This document shows positions 9,215 through 16,986 of a stretch of 39,529 nt of DNA, piece by piece. Under the pieces are notes generated by a model, which was not told the origin of the DNA, ran no database searches, and saw only the letters and a list, made by a program, of their open reading frames with translations. This DNA comes from Pseudomonas zanjanensis (GTDB taxonomy: Bacteria; Pseudomonadota; Gammaproteobacteria; Pseudomonadales; Pseudomonadaceae). Made by a program: the position numbers and the translations under genes. Positions within the stretch are counted from its first letter, which is position 1. The number at the start of each line of letters is the position of its first letter. Location of the stretch: the NCBI RefSeq assembly GCF_014268745.2, contig NZ_JABWRB020000011.1:1-39529 (forward strand), given 5' to 3'.

Positions 9215-9946
9215 ATGGGCGAACATTATTCGGTGTTTGTGAATGCGGGTGCCGTTATTTTAATGCCGCGGGATATGCTGGAGCAGGAACGACTCGATGT
9301 ATTGAACTCGGTGTTATTTGCGCAGTTGGTAGCCGACAAAAGAAATCCCAATTTTTCCCAAATGCAAGCCTGGTATGAAACGTACCGAGAGGTATTGAGT
9401 AGTGCTTGGTTGCAGAGAGAGGTCGCATGGAAAAGTTTGGCAGTGGGTGACGCCTCGACATTCAAGTTGACGGATTGGGTGGGGGCCCCATTGGCCGGTC
9501 ATCTTGATTCGGCGACGCGTGATGACGTCTGTCGCGTATTGAATCGCGTTGCTCAATTACCCGTTACCTCGCCGGCCATTGATGTACTGCGCGAGCACGT
9601 TCGAAAATTCAAGGACGGACCGTCATCCGGTGCCGCCGTCGAAGCGGCTTGCAAGGTCAGCCTGCAAGTCATTCTCGCCCAACACGGCCCTGTGCTGAAT
9701 AGTTTCTATGTGGAGTTCAACACAACGGAACAAGTGGTTTCCAACCCACTGGGTCAATCTTTCGCCACTGACAATATCCTGGGCAATATTCAACTGAAGT
9801 ACTTCCAGGTCAATTTATCCGATGCGCTTTATGGGCCGCTGCGCGAGGCGATCATTAAAAAACTGGGCGATAAGACAGTGAAGAACATTTTTGACGTTTC
9901 GGATGCCAATCAGCACGAGCTGGCCGGGAAAAAACTTTATGAGTGA
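9215..9946 (+). CDS. Unknown protein B, second tandem paralogue
   Basis: A 243-residue protein of unknown family, with a GGGGG-containing weak ribosome site before the ATG at 9215. It aligns with protein A over DMLEQERLDVLNSVLFAQL (compare GMSEQNQVDVQHSYLFASL in A), AWYETYREVL (EWYDKFLEVM in A), STFKLTDW (KSFKMDQL in A) and the tail IIKKLGDKTVKNI (ILGKLGDRAVTKI in A). It is shorter at the N-terminus than A. No signal peptide or membrane segment is evident. It lies 61 bases after A and overlaps C by 8 bases, so the three probably form one transcription unit. Pairwise identity looks low apart from these blocks, so the duplication is old or selection has diversified the copies. Confidence 0.8.
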   Translation: MGEHYSVFVNAGAVILMPRDMLEQERLDVLNSVLFAQLVADKRNPNFSQMQAWYETYREVLSSAWLQREVAWKSLAVGDASTFKLTDWVGAPLAGHLDSATRDDVCRVLNRVAQLPVTSPAIDVLREHVRKFKDGPSSGAAVEAACKVSLQVILAQHGPVLNSFYVEFNTTEQVVSNPLGQSFATDNILGNIQLKYFQVNLSDALYGPLREAIIKKLGDKTVKNIFDVSDANQHELAGKKLYE

Positions 9947-10619
9947 TACCTATTTTCAACAGCTCGGCGAGCAAACATTTCTCGGCAGCACCACATCAAG
10001 GGCTGCGGTCATAGGGGGAAGCCTCGTCTCATGCAATGAAGGCATGTCTGCCCAAGATCGAGAAGATATCTACTTGAGCAACCTATACGCGCAGTTGTCC
10101 ACGCGCTCGGCGTACCGGGACGGTTTGGTGGGCAATTGGTTCGATTATTACAAGAACAAGCTCAGATACCTGGGGTGGGACACCGCCCGGCCGGTCAGCC
10201 TCGCAGAGGCTGGGCGGGGATTAATGGCCGATAGCGTTTCACGGCAGATATCCGAGTCATTGGGGGGGGATTTTTCGCAGCAGGCGAGCCAGGTGTTAGC
10301 GGCGTTGAGGAACAAGCCGGATGCGATTGAAGTATTCGAAGGCGCCAGCCTGCAGCGTGACCGAGGTTTTTTTCAGGTGATTCCTTGTGTGTCGACGACT
10401 CCCGGAAAAGTAGAAATAGCGCTCTACCACAAACAATTCAGTACGCGCAGGGTGGTTTCGAAGTTTTTGTTCTGGCCTATGGAAGACGTCGTGACCACCA
10501 GTATCGAGCAGCTGGCAATCGTCACATTCAGTACGCTGCATTACGCAACGTTCAGGAAAAAAGTCGTGGCTGCGGTTATGGCCGAAACAACGCGTAATAT
10601 CCATGCGGTGGAATTGTGA
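9939..10619 (+). CDS. Unknown protein C, third tandem paralogue, with an in-frame G8 tract
   Basis: A 226-residue protein starting at ATG 9939, inside the end of gene B (8-base overlap). The open frame extends to an ATG at 9891, but that would lie deep in B. It shares the family block: GMSAQDREDIYLSNLYAQL, NWFDYYKNKL and LGW match the same places in A and B. GFFQVIPC matches GGFSVSAC of A, and the end TTRNIHAVEL resembles TKIEEYEI of A. The usual KLGD motif is absent. A run of eight G (10262-10269) codes for Leu-Gly-Gly in frame; such a tract could slip during replication. Function unknown. The gene converges on retS, leaving 37 bases between stop codons and no clear terminator. Confidence 0.78.
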   Translation: MSDTYFQQLGEQTFLGSTTSRAAVIGGSLVSCNEGMSAQDREDIYLSNLYAQLSTRSAYRDGLVGNWFDYYKNKLRYLGWDTARPVSLAEAGRGLMADSVSRQISESLGGDFSQQASQVLAALRNKPDAIEVFEGASLQRDRGFFQVIPCVSTTPGKVEIALYHKQFSTRRVVSKFLFWPMEDVVTTSIEQLAIVTFSTLHYATFRKKVVAAVMAETTRNIHAVEL

Positions 10620-10656
10620 ATCGAACTGCAAGCACAAGCGATTGCCGTGCGGCGCC

Positions 10657-13431
10657 TCAGGAGGTGTGCTCGGCAGTCTTGTTCTGCTGTTCGCGCTGGG
10701 CTACCCAGTGTTCGATCAGCTCGCGCAGTTGGGACAGCTCCACTGGCTTGGCCATGTGCCCGTCCATCCCGGCCTGGCGGGCGCGCTCCTTGTGCTCGGC
10801 CAAGATGTGCGCCGTGAGCGCTACCACTGGCGTGCGGGTGCGCTGGTTACCCATTTCCCAGGCACGCAATTGCTGGGTAGCGGAAAAACCATCAAGGATC
10901 GGCATTTCACAGTCCATCAGGACCAGGTCGTAGCGCTGCTCCTTCATGGCCTTGAGGGCTTCCTCACCGTTGCTGGCGGTGTCGGGTTGCAGGTTGAGCT
11001 TGCCGAGCATGCCGCGGATGACCTTGGTGGAGATGCTGTTGTCCTCGGCCACCAGGATGCGGAAGTCGCTCGGCACTTTCACCGGGATGGGCGGGCCTGC
11101 ATTCACTTGCATGCTCGTCGCCTGGCCCCGGTTGCGCTGGTTCAGTTCGTCCGCCAGGGTGGTCTTGAGGGTATAGCCGGCCACCGGCTTGGCGAGGATG
11201 CGCTTGACCCCGCTGTTGCGCGCCACGATCTTGCTCGGCGCGTTGCTGATGCCGGTGAGCATGATCAGCAGGATGTCGTGGTTCAGGCTCGGATCTTCCT
11301 TGATCTTGGCCGCCAGTTGCATGCCGGTCATGCCCGGCATGTTCTGGTCCAGCAGCACCACGTCAAAATAGTCCCGCAGGTGCGCCTTGGTGCGCAGCAG
11401 TGCCAGGGCTTCCTTGCCCGAGGGCACCGCGCTGACGTTCAGGCCCCAGGCGCTGCATTGCTGCACCAGTACTTTGCGGCAGGTGTCGTTGTCGTCGACG
11501 ATCAACACCCGTGCTCCTTGCAGCGGGCCATCGAGATCGGAAGTCGGGTGTTCGAGGCGATCCGGGTCCAGCGGCAAGGTCAGCCACAGGGTACTGCCCT
11601 GGTTGCTGCCGCTTTTGATGCCGAATTCCCCGTGCATCAGGATGATCAGTTGGCGGGCGATGACCAGGCCCAGATTGCCGCCCAGGCGTGTTGCCGAGAG
11701 GAAGTTCTTGCTGTGCAGCTCGGCGTGCATCAGCGTGTCGCGCTCCTCCGCGTCCATCGGCGTCCCGCTGTCCTGCACGGCGATGCGCAGGCGGGGCTGA
11801 TGGCTGCGCTCGTCGAGGGCGACGACGATCAGCACTTCGCCTTCGTCGGTCTTCTTCAGGGCATTTTCCAGCAGGCTCAGCAATGCCTGGCGCAGCCGCG
11901 TAGGGTCGCCGCTGATCACGCGTGGTACCTGGGGCTGGATGAAACTGATCAGCTCGACGTTCTGCTGTTCGGCCTTGGCGCGGAAGATGCTCAGGCAATC
12001 CTCGATCAGGGCATTGAGGTCGAACTGCACATCGTCCAGTTCGATCTGCCCGGATTCGAGCCGGGAAATGTCGAGGATCTCGTTGATCAGGGTCAGCAGT
12101 TCATTGCCGGCGCTATGGATCGTCTGCACGTAGTCGCGCTGCTTGACCGACAGCGGCGTGCCCAGCAGCAACTCGGTCATGCCCAGCACGCCATTCATCG
12201 GGGTGCGGATCTCGTGGCTGATCTTCGCCAGGAATTCGGCCTTGGCATTGATTTCGGCATTGCTCGCCGCCAGGTCGCGGCTGAGGCTGAAACGGCTTTC
12301 GTTGATCGAGCGCTGGCGCTCGCCCAGGGCGACGCTCATCAACAGGCCACTGATGCAGATGAAGACCAGCAGGGTAATGATCAAGCCTTGGGGTGCGACC
12401 TCCGTGAGCCCTTGCAACGCCGGCAGGATGATCAACGTGCCCAGGTTGAAGACCACCATGGCCGCGACGAACAGCCGGGCCGGGCGGTAGCCCTTTTGCC
12501 AGTGCCAGGCGCTGACGAACAGCATGCTCAGGCCGGCCAGGGCCACCAGGGCATAGGTCATGATATTGAGTGGCAGCGTGTTGACGAACAACAGCAGCAG
12601 GCTGCACAGCATGACGAACACAATGTCCCCCAGCAGCAGCCGGTTCAACGGGTGCGGGCCCAAGGGCGCGAAGAAGCGGTAGGCGAACATCAGGCCGCAA
12701 GGCGCCGTCAGCAACAATGCCAGGTAGGCCCCGGGCGTCTGCACCGCCGGCCAGTCGGGCAGCCAGGGGCCGGCCAGGTTCAGCAACAGCACCAGGCTGA
12801 GCATCAGCAGCCCTTCACAGGCGGCCAGCCACAGGCAACTGCGTGAACGGGTATAGGCGTAGCGGGTAAGGTTGTGCAGGATCAGCATGGCGATGCAGCC
12901 GAACAGCAGCCCATAAATCAGTGTCTGGTTCTGATCGGCCGCCGCTGTGACGGCCGATTGCAACGTGACGTAGGGGCGCAGTTCATGGCGCGAGGCCAAT
13001 CGCAGGTAGACGTCCAGCGACTTGTCGCTGCGCGGCAGGGGCAATATGAAGTCACTGCTGGGCACCGACGGTTCGGTATGCGTGACATTGCCGCTGATTT
13101 GTTGTTCGACCAGGGCGTCGCCGTCCAGCACGTAAAGGTTCAGGCGTGACAGGTCGGGTGCGAAGATGCGCAGGATCTGTTCGTGCCTGTCCGGGGCCAG
13201 GCGGAAACGCAGCCACAATGCACCGCCGGGCTCGGCGGCCTTGAGGCGGTCAAGGTCGATGGGGCTGAATTGATTGGTGTAGCGGGCAGAGCGGATATCG
13301 CTCAGCGTCAGGTCGCCCTGTTCGTCGAGCAATACCGCCCAGCCACTGCCTGGCGCGGCCTGGGCCGGGAGCATGCAGAGCAACGTCAGCAGGGTGACGG
13401 TAAAGCCTATGGCAATCCTGAGCCAGCGCAC
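10657..13431 (-). CDS. retS: RetS hybrid sensor kinase/response regulator
   Basis: A 924-residue inner-membrane sensor starting at GTG 13431 behind GAAGGGA. Domain order: signal peptide (cleavage near AQA, residue 26), periplasmic 7TMR-DISMED2 domain, seven membrane helices (about 190-385), HisKA with His406 in KISHEIRTPMNG, an ATPase-like domain, and two receiver domains with Asp695 (VVLLDQNMPG) and Asp840 (LVLMDCEMP). These three residues sit exactly 18 positions before His424, Asp713 and Asp858 of P. aeruginosa RetS, which supports orthology. The ATPase G1 box reads DSGTPM rather than DxGxG, as known for RetS. That fits its role in binding GacS and blocking or dephosphorylating it rather than acting as an ordinary kinase. 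RetS thereby lowers RsmY/Z small RNA levels and shifts the balance between acute virulence and sessile/T6SS behaviour. It follows purD by 99 bases, and its position next to purD is conserved. Confidence 0.93.
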   Translation of the reverse strand: MRWLRIAIGFTVTLLTLLCMLPAQAAPGSGWAVLLDEQGDLTLSDIRSARYTNQFSPIDLDRLKAAEPGGALWLRFRLAPDRHEQILRIFAPDLSRLNLYVLDGDALVEQQISGNVTHTEPSVPSSDFILPLPRSDKSLDVYLRLASRHELRPYVTLQSAVTAAADQNQTLIYGLLFGCIAMLILHNLTRYAYTRSRSCLWLAACEGLLMLSLVLLLNLAGPWLPDWPAVQTPGAYLALLLTAPCGLMFAYRFFAPLGPHPLNRLLLGDIVFVMLCSLLLLFVNTLPLNIMTYALVALAGLSMLFVSAWHWQKGYRPARLFVAAMVVFNLGTLIILPALQGLTEVAPQGLIITLLVFICISGLLMSVALGERQRSINESRFSLSRDLAASNAEINAKAEFLAKISHEIRTPMNGVLGMTELLLGTPLSVKQRDYVQTIHSAGNELLTLINEILDISRLESGQIELDDVQFDLNALIEDCLSIFRAKAEQQNVELISFIQPQVPRVISGDPTRLRQALLSLLENALKKTDEGEVLIVVALDERSHQPRLRIAVQDSGTPMDAEERDTLMHAELHSKNFLSATRLGGNLGLVIARQLIILMHGEFGIKSGSNQGSTLWLTLPLDPDRLEHPTSDLDGPLQGARVLIVDDNDTCRKVLVQQCSAWGLNVSAVPSGKEALALLRTKAHLRDYFDVVLLDQNMPGMTGMQLAAKIKEDPSLNHDILLIMLTGISNAPSKIVARNSGVKRILAKPVAGYTLKTTLADELNQRNRGQATSMQVNAGPPIPVKVPSDFRILVAEDNSISTKVIRGMLGKLNLQPDTASNGEEALKAMKEQRYDLVLMDCEMPILDGFSATQQLRAWEMGNQRTRTPVVALTAHILAEHKERARQAGMDGHMAKPVELSQLRELIEHWVAQREQQNKTAEHTS

Positions 13432-13460
13432 GGCGAAATCCCTTCGTAGGTTGATGCCAG

Positions 13461-13488
13461 ATTATAACTATGCGCGGCGCCGGAACAG
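13461..13488 (-). promoter_or_regulatory. Candidate retS promoter
   Basis: On the minus strand a perfect -10 hexamer TATAAT occupies 13466-13461. It is preceded by CTGTTC (13488-13483) at 16-base spacing, a poor match to the -35 consensus. It ends 29 bases before the GTG start of retS, so the leader would be short. It is supported mainly by the consensus -10. Confidence 0.4.
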
Positions 13489-13489
13489 T

Positions 13490-13516
13490 CAGGCAAGGGC
13501 CGCAGACCCTTGCCTG
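13490..13516 (-). other. Hairpin between purD and retS
   Basis: A perfect 10-bp inverted repeat (CAGGCAAGGG 13490-13499, CCCTTGCCTG 13507-13516) with a 7-base loop, 14 bases beyond the purD stop codon. No T-run follows on the minus strand, so it is a weak terminator at best. It may trim or stabilise the purHD transcript end just before the retS promoter. Confidence 0.5.
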
Positions 13517-13530
13517 GCTGAATGGCTGGG

Positions 13531-14826
13531 TTATTCCAGATTTTCGCCACGCTCGCGGGCAATGGCACGGTAGCCAATGTCCTTGCGGTAGAAACAACCT
13601 TCCCAGTCAATCTCGGCGGCAAGCTTGTAGGCCTGCTGCTGAGCTGCGTCGACACTGGCGCCCAAGGCGGTGGCGCACAGCACACGACCGCCGGCCGTGA
13701 CCACTTGCCCATCCTTCAATGCCGTGCCTGCATGGAACACCTTGCCTTCCAGCCGGGCCGCGGCGTCCAGGCCCTGTATCGCGCTACCCTTGGCGTAGTC
13801 GCCCGGGTAACCGCCAGCGGCCAATACGACGCCGACGCTTGGGCGCGGATCCCATTGGGCTTCGACCTTGTCCAGGGCCTGGGCCAGCGCAGCCTCGACC
13901 AGCAGGACCAGGCTCGATTGCAGGCGCAGCATCACCGGCTGGGTCTCAGGATCGCCGAAACGGCAGTTGAATTCGATGACTTTTGGGTTACCAGCCTTGT
14001 CGATCATCAGGCCAGCGTAGAGGAAACCGGTGTAGACATTGCCTTCTTCGGCCATGCCGCGCACGGTAGGCCAGATCACCAGGTCCATGACGCGCTGGTG
14101 CACCTGTGCGGTCACCACCGGGGCCGGGGAGTAGGCGCCCATGCCACCGGTGTTCGGGCCGCTGTCGCCATCGCCGACACGCTTGTGGTCTTGGCTGGTG
14201 GCCATCGGCAGGACGTTCTTGCCATCGACCATGACGATGAAGCTGGCTTCCTCGCCGTCGAGGAACTCTTCGATGACCACGCGGGAGCCGGCGTCACCGA
14301 AGGCATTGCCCGCGAGCATGTCACGCACGGCGTCCTCGGCCTCGGCCAGGGTCATGGCAACGATTACGCCCTTACCGGCGGCCAGGCCGTCGGCCTTGAT
14401 CACGATCGGCGCGCCTTTCTCGCGCAGATACGCCAGGGCCGGTTCGATTTCAGTGAAATTCTGATAGTCGGCGGTCGGAATCTTGTGACGCGCCAGGAAA
14501 TCCTTGGTGAACGCTTTCGAGCCTTCCAGCTGCGCGGCACCGGCGGTTGGGCCGAAGCAGTCCAGGCCACGGGAGCGGAACAGGTCGACCACGCCGGCGA
14601 CCAGCGGCACTTCCGGACCGACGATGGTCAGCGAGACGTTCTTCTCGGCGAAATCGGCCAGTTGTTCCAAGGCCAGGACGTCGATGGCGACGTTTTCGCA
14701 CTTGGCTTCGATGGCGGTGCCGGCATTGCCCGGTGCGACGAAAACCTTCTGCACACGGGGATCCTGGGCCACTTTCCAGGCCAGGGCGTGTTCACGGCCA
14801 CCGCTGCCAATGATCAAAACATTCAT
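13531..14826 (-). CDS. purD: Phosphoribosylamine-glycine ligase (GARS)
   Basis: A 431-residue ATP-grasp enzyme that joins glycine to 5-phosphoribosylamine using ATP, the second step of de novo purine synthesis, in the cytoplasm. The start MNVLIIGSGGREHALAWK is the standard N-terminus with the Gly-rich phosphate loop; the reading frame is open further upstream but only through a REPIN. The ATP-grasp core IVIKADGLAAGKGVIVA and the metal-binding end region VIEFNCRFGDPETQ are intact, and the length is normal. It follows purH with a 148-base gap containing a REPIN. Both genes probably share a promoter upstream of purH, although the REPIN could reduce or process the message between them. The N-terminal start is also the one conserved in pseudomonads. 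Confidence 0.97.
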   Translation of the reverse strand: MNVLIIGSGGREHALAWKVAQDPRVQKVFVAPGNAGTAIEAKCENVAIDVLALEQLADFAEKNVSLTIVGPEVPLVAGVVDLFRSRGLDCFGPTAGAAQLEGSKAFTKDFLARHKIPTADYQNFTEIEPALAYLREKGAPIVIKADGLAAGKGVIVAMTLAEAEDAVRDMLAGNAFGDAGSRVVIEEFLDGEEASFIVMVDGKNVLPMATSQDHKRVGDGDSGPNTGGMGAYSPAPVVTAQVHQRVMDLVIWPTVRGMAEEGNVYTGFLYAGLMIDKAGNPKVIEFNCRFGDPETQPVMLRLQSSLVLLVEAALAQALDKVEAQWDPRPSVGVVLAAGGYPGDYAKGSAIQGLDAAARLEGKVFHAGTALKDGQVVTAGGRVLCATALGASVDAAQQQAYKLAAEIDWEGCFYRKDIGYRAIARERGENLE

Positions 14827-14870
14827 TTCAAAAACCTCAAATTCTATAAGGCGCTGCTGGAGCGCTTTAT

Positions 14871-14957
14871 GTGGGAGCGAGCCTGCTCGCGAAAGCGGTG
14901 TGTCAGCCAACATCAACGTCGCTGGCAGATTGCATTCGCGAGCAGGCTCGCTCCCAC
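14871..14957. repeat. REPIN (type A) between purH and purD
   Basis: Two perfectly complementary 22-base arms (14871-14892 and 14936-14957) flank a 43-base centre. The arms begin GTGGGAGCGAGCCTGCTCGC. Each arm contains its own small palindrome (GCGAGC/GCTCGC), the hallmark of a REP doublet. It begins 45 bases upstream of the purD start and ends 17 bases after the purH stop. Confidence 0.93.
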
Positions 14958-14974
14958 ATTTCGATCGGGTTGGA

Positions 14975-16582
14975 TCAGTGACGGAAGTGGCGCATGCCGG
15001 TGAAGACCATCGCGATGCCAGCCTCGTCGGCGGCCGCAATCACTTCATTGTCACGCATCGAGCCACCCGGCTGGATCACTGCGGTGATGCCGACCTTGGC
15101 CGCGTTGTCGATGCCGTCGCGGAACGGGAAGAATGCATCGGAGGCCATGACCGCGCCCTGTACTTGCAAGCCGGCGTGTTCAGCCTTGATGGCGGCGATG
15201 CGGGCCGAGTTCACGCGGCTCATCTGGCCGGCGCCGACGCCGATGGTCTGGCGGTTCTTGGCGTAGACGATGGCGTTGGACTTGACGTACTTGGCGACTT
15301 TCCAGGCGAAGATCAGGTCGTTGATTTCCTGTTCGCTCGGGGCACGCTGGGTCACGACCTTGAGGTCTTCGCTGCCGATCATGCCGATGTCGCGGCTCTG
15401 GACCAGCAGGCCGCCGTTGACGCGCTTGTAGTCCCAGGCCGGCGCACGGTCGGCCGACCATTGGCCGCAGGCCAGCAGCCGCACGTTGGCCTTGGCGGCG
15501 ACAATGGCGCGAGCTTCTTCGCTGACGGAAGGGGCGATGATCACTTCGACGAACTGGCGCTCGACGATGGCCTTGGCAGTCTCGGCGTCCAGCTCACGGT
15601 TGAAGGCGATGATGCCGCCGAAGGCCGACTCGGTGTCGGTGGCGTAGGCCAGTTCGTAGGCCTGGCGGATACCGCCCTCGGCGTCCGGACTCACGGCCAC
15701 GCCGCACGGGTTGGCGTGCTTGACGATCACGCAGGCCGGCTTGACGAAGCTCTTCACGCACTCCAGGGCGGCGTCGGTGTCGGCCACGTTGTTGAACGAC
15801 AGTTCCTTGCCTTGCAGCTGGGTGGCGGTGGCAATGCCGACTTCGGCGGGCTTGGCTTCCACGTAGAACGCCGCGCTCTGGTGCGGGTTCTCGCCGTAGC
15901 GCATTTCCTGGGCCTTGACGAACTGGGTGTTGAAGGTGCGCGGGAATTCGCTGCGGCCTTCCGTGCTCAGGGTTTCGGCAGCCTGGTTCACGGTGCCCAT
16001 GTAGTTGGCGATCATGCCGTCGTAGGCGGCGGTGTGTTCGAAGGCCTTGAGCATCAGGTCGAAACGCTGGGCGTAGGTCAGGCCACCGGCCTTGAGGCTT
16101 TCCAGCACGCTGGCATAGTCGCTGGCGTTGACTACGATGGCGACGTCCTTATGGTTCTTGGCCGCCGAGCGGACCATGGTCGGGCCGCCGATATCGATGT
16201 TCTCGATGGCGGTCGGCAGGTCGCAGCCAGGCTTGTTGATGGTGGCTTCGAACGGGTAGAGGTTGACGGCTACCAGGTCGATTGGCTTGATGCCGTGTTC
16301 GTTCATGATGGCATCGTCGATGCCGCGACGGCCGAGAATCCCACCGTGGATTTTTGGGTGCAGGGTCTTGACCCGACCGTCCATCATTTCCGCAAAACCG
16401 GTGTAGTCCGCGACTTCCACTGCGGCGACGCCGTTGTCCTGCAGCAGCTTGAAGGTTCCGCCGGTGGAGAGAATCTCGACGCCCAGCTGTTGCAGCTCGC
16501 GGGCGAATTCGAGGATCCCGGTCTTGTCGGAAACGCTGATCAAGGCGCGGCGGATCGGCAGGCGGGTGGTCTGGTCGGTCAT
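14975..16582 (-). CDS. purH: Bifunctional AICAR transformylase/IMP cyclohydrolase
   Basis: A 535-residue enzyme catalysing the last two steps of IMP synthesis: formyl transfer from 10-formyl-THF to AICAR, then ring closure. The start MTDQTTRLPIRRALISVSDK is the one conserved in Pseudomonas; in-frame starts at 16591 and 16603 lack a better ribosome site. The N-terminal MGS-like cyclohydrolase domain (about 10-200) carries SVSDKTG, LSTGGTFKLL and VKTLHPKIHGGIL. The transformylase domain follows, with RYGENPHQ, KHANPCGVA and the terminal MVFTGMRHFRH. Length is normal. It lies downstream of dusB-fis behind a terminator, with 33 bases from that T-run to the start codon, so its own promoter must overlap the terminator or it depends on read-through. 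It is followed by the REPIN and purD. Confidence 0.97.
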   Translation of the reverse strand: MTDQTTRLPIRRALISVSDKTGILEFARELQQLGVEILSTGGTFKLLQDNGVAAVEVADYTGFAEMMDGRVKTLHPKIHGGILGRRGIDDAIMNEHGIKPIDLVAVNLYPFEATINKPGCDLPTAIENIDIGGPTMVRSAAKNHKDVAIVVNASDYASVLESLKAGGLTYAQRFDLMLKAFEHTAAYDGMIANYMGTVNQAAETLSTEGRSEFPRTFNTQFVKAQEMRYGENPHQSAAFYVEAKPAEVGIATATQLQGKELSFNNVADTDAALECVKSFVKPACVIVKHANPCGVAVSPDAEGGIRQAYELAYATDTESAFGGIIAFNRELDAETAKAIVERQFVEVIIAPSVSEEARAIVAAKANVRLLACGQWSADRAPAWDYKRVNGGLLVQSRDIGMIGSEDLKVVTQRAPSEQEINDLIFAWKVAKYVKSNAIVYAKNRQTIGVGAGQMSRVNSARIAAIKAEHAGLQVQGAVMASDAFFPFRDGIDNAAKVGITAVIQPGGSMRDNEVIAAADEAGIAMVFTGMRHFRH

Positions 16583-16614
16583 TTCAATTTCCATCAAAAG
16601 CAAGGGAAGTCAGC

Positions 16615-16648
16615 AAAAAAGGCGACCGTTTTTGATGCGGGCGCCTTT
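16615..16648 (-). terminator. Rho-independent terminator after fis
   Basis: Read on the minus strand, GGCGCCCG, a 9-base loop and CGGTCGCC form a stem with one mismatch, ended by six T (complement of A 16615-16620). A-run partners (16646-16648) extend the stem. It lies 17 bases past the fis stop codon and 33 bases before the purH start. Confidence 0.8.
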
Positions 16649-16665
16649 CTGGTTCGATTGAATGC

Positions 16666-16986
16666 TTACAGCAGGTCGTACTGCTTGAGTTTCTTTCGCA
16701 GGGTGCCGCGGTTCAGGCCCAGCAGCTCACTGGCTTTGGTCTGGTTGCCCTTGACGTAGTTCATCACGCTTTCGAGCAGAGGCGCCTCGACTTCGGAAAG
16801 CACCAGGTTGTACACATCCGTGACGGCAGCGCCTTCAAGGTGGGCGAAATAATTGTGCAGCGCCTTCTCGACACTCCCGCGAAGGGTCTGGCCTTCTTCG
16901 CTGGGCGTATTGAGGTGCTGTTTCAAATTCACGTTGTCGCTCACGGGTGTTGTTCCACTCACTAAAGTCTCGGTCATCATCGTCAT
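16666..16986 (-). CDS. fis: DNA-binding protein Fis
   Basis: A 106-residue nucleoid protein and global regulator that bends DNA and activates rRNA and other growth-linked promoters. The C-terminal helix-turn-helix (NYVKGNQTKASELLGLNRGT, then LRKKLKQYDLL) is nearly identical to known Fis proteins. The N-terminal beta-hairpin region that contacts partners such as invertases is present but diverged, as usual in pseudomonads. The start at 16986 overlaps the dusB stop codon in an ATGA arrangement with GAAGGGG upstream; internal ATG codons 6 and 9 bases later are alternatives. The dusB-fis pairing is conserved across gamma-proteobacteria and implies translational coupling and growth-phase control from the dusB promoter. 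A terminator follows. Confidence 0.97.
   Translation of the reverse strand: MTMMTETLVSGTTPVSDNVNLKQHLNTPSEEGQTLRGSVEKALHNYFAHLEGAAVTDVYNLVLSEVEAPLLESVMNYVKGNQTKASELLGLNRGTLRKKLKQYDLL

Noticed and set aside
10603..12846. 747-codon open frame on the plus strand opposite retS
   Set aside because: It is antisense to a clearly conserved sensor kinase. Its product is His/Gln/Ala-rich low complexity, as expected from the complement of G/C-rich codons.
14827..15039. N-terminal extension of purD to 15039
   Set aside because: The extra residues are translated from the REPIN and purH end; the conserved PurD N-terminus begins at MNVLIIGSGG.
14504..16759. 751-codon open frame opposite purH, crossing the REPIN
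   Set aside because: It covers parts of three conserved genes on the other strand; composition is shadow-like.
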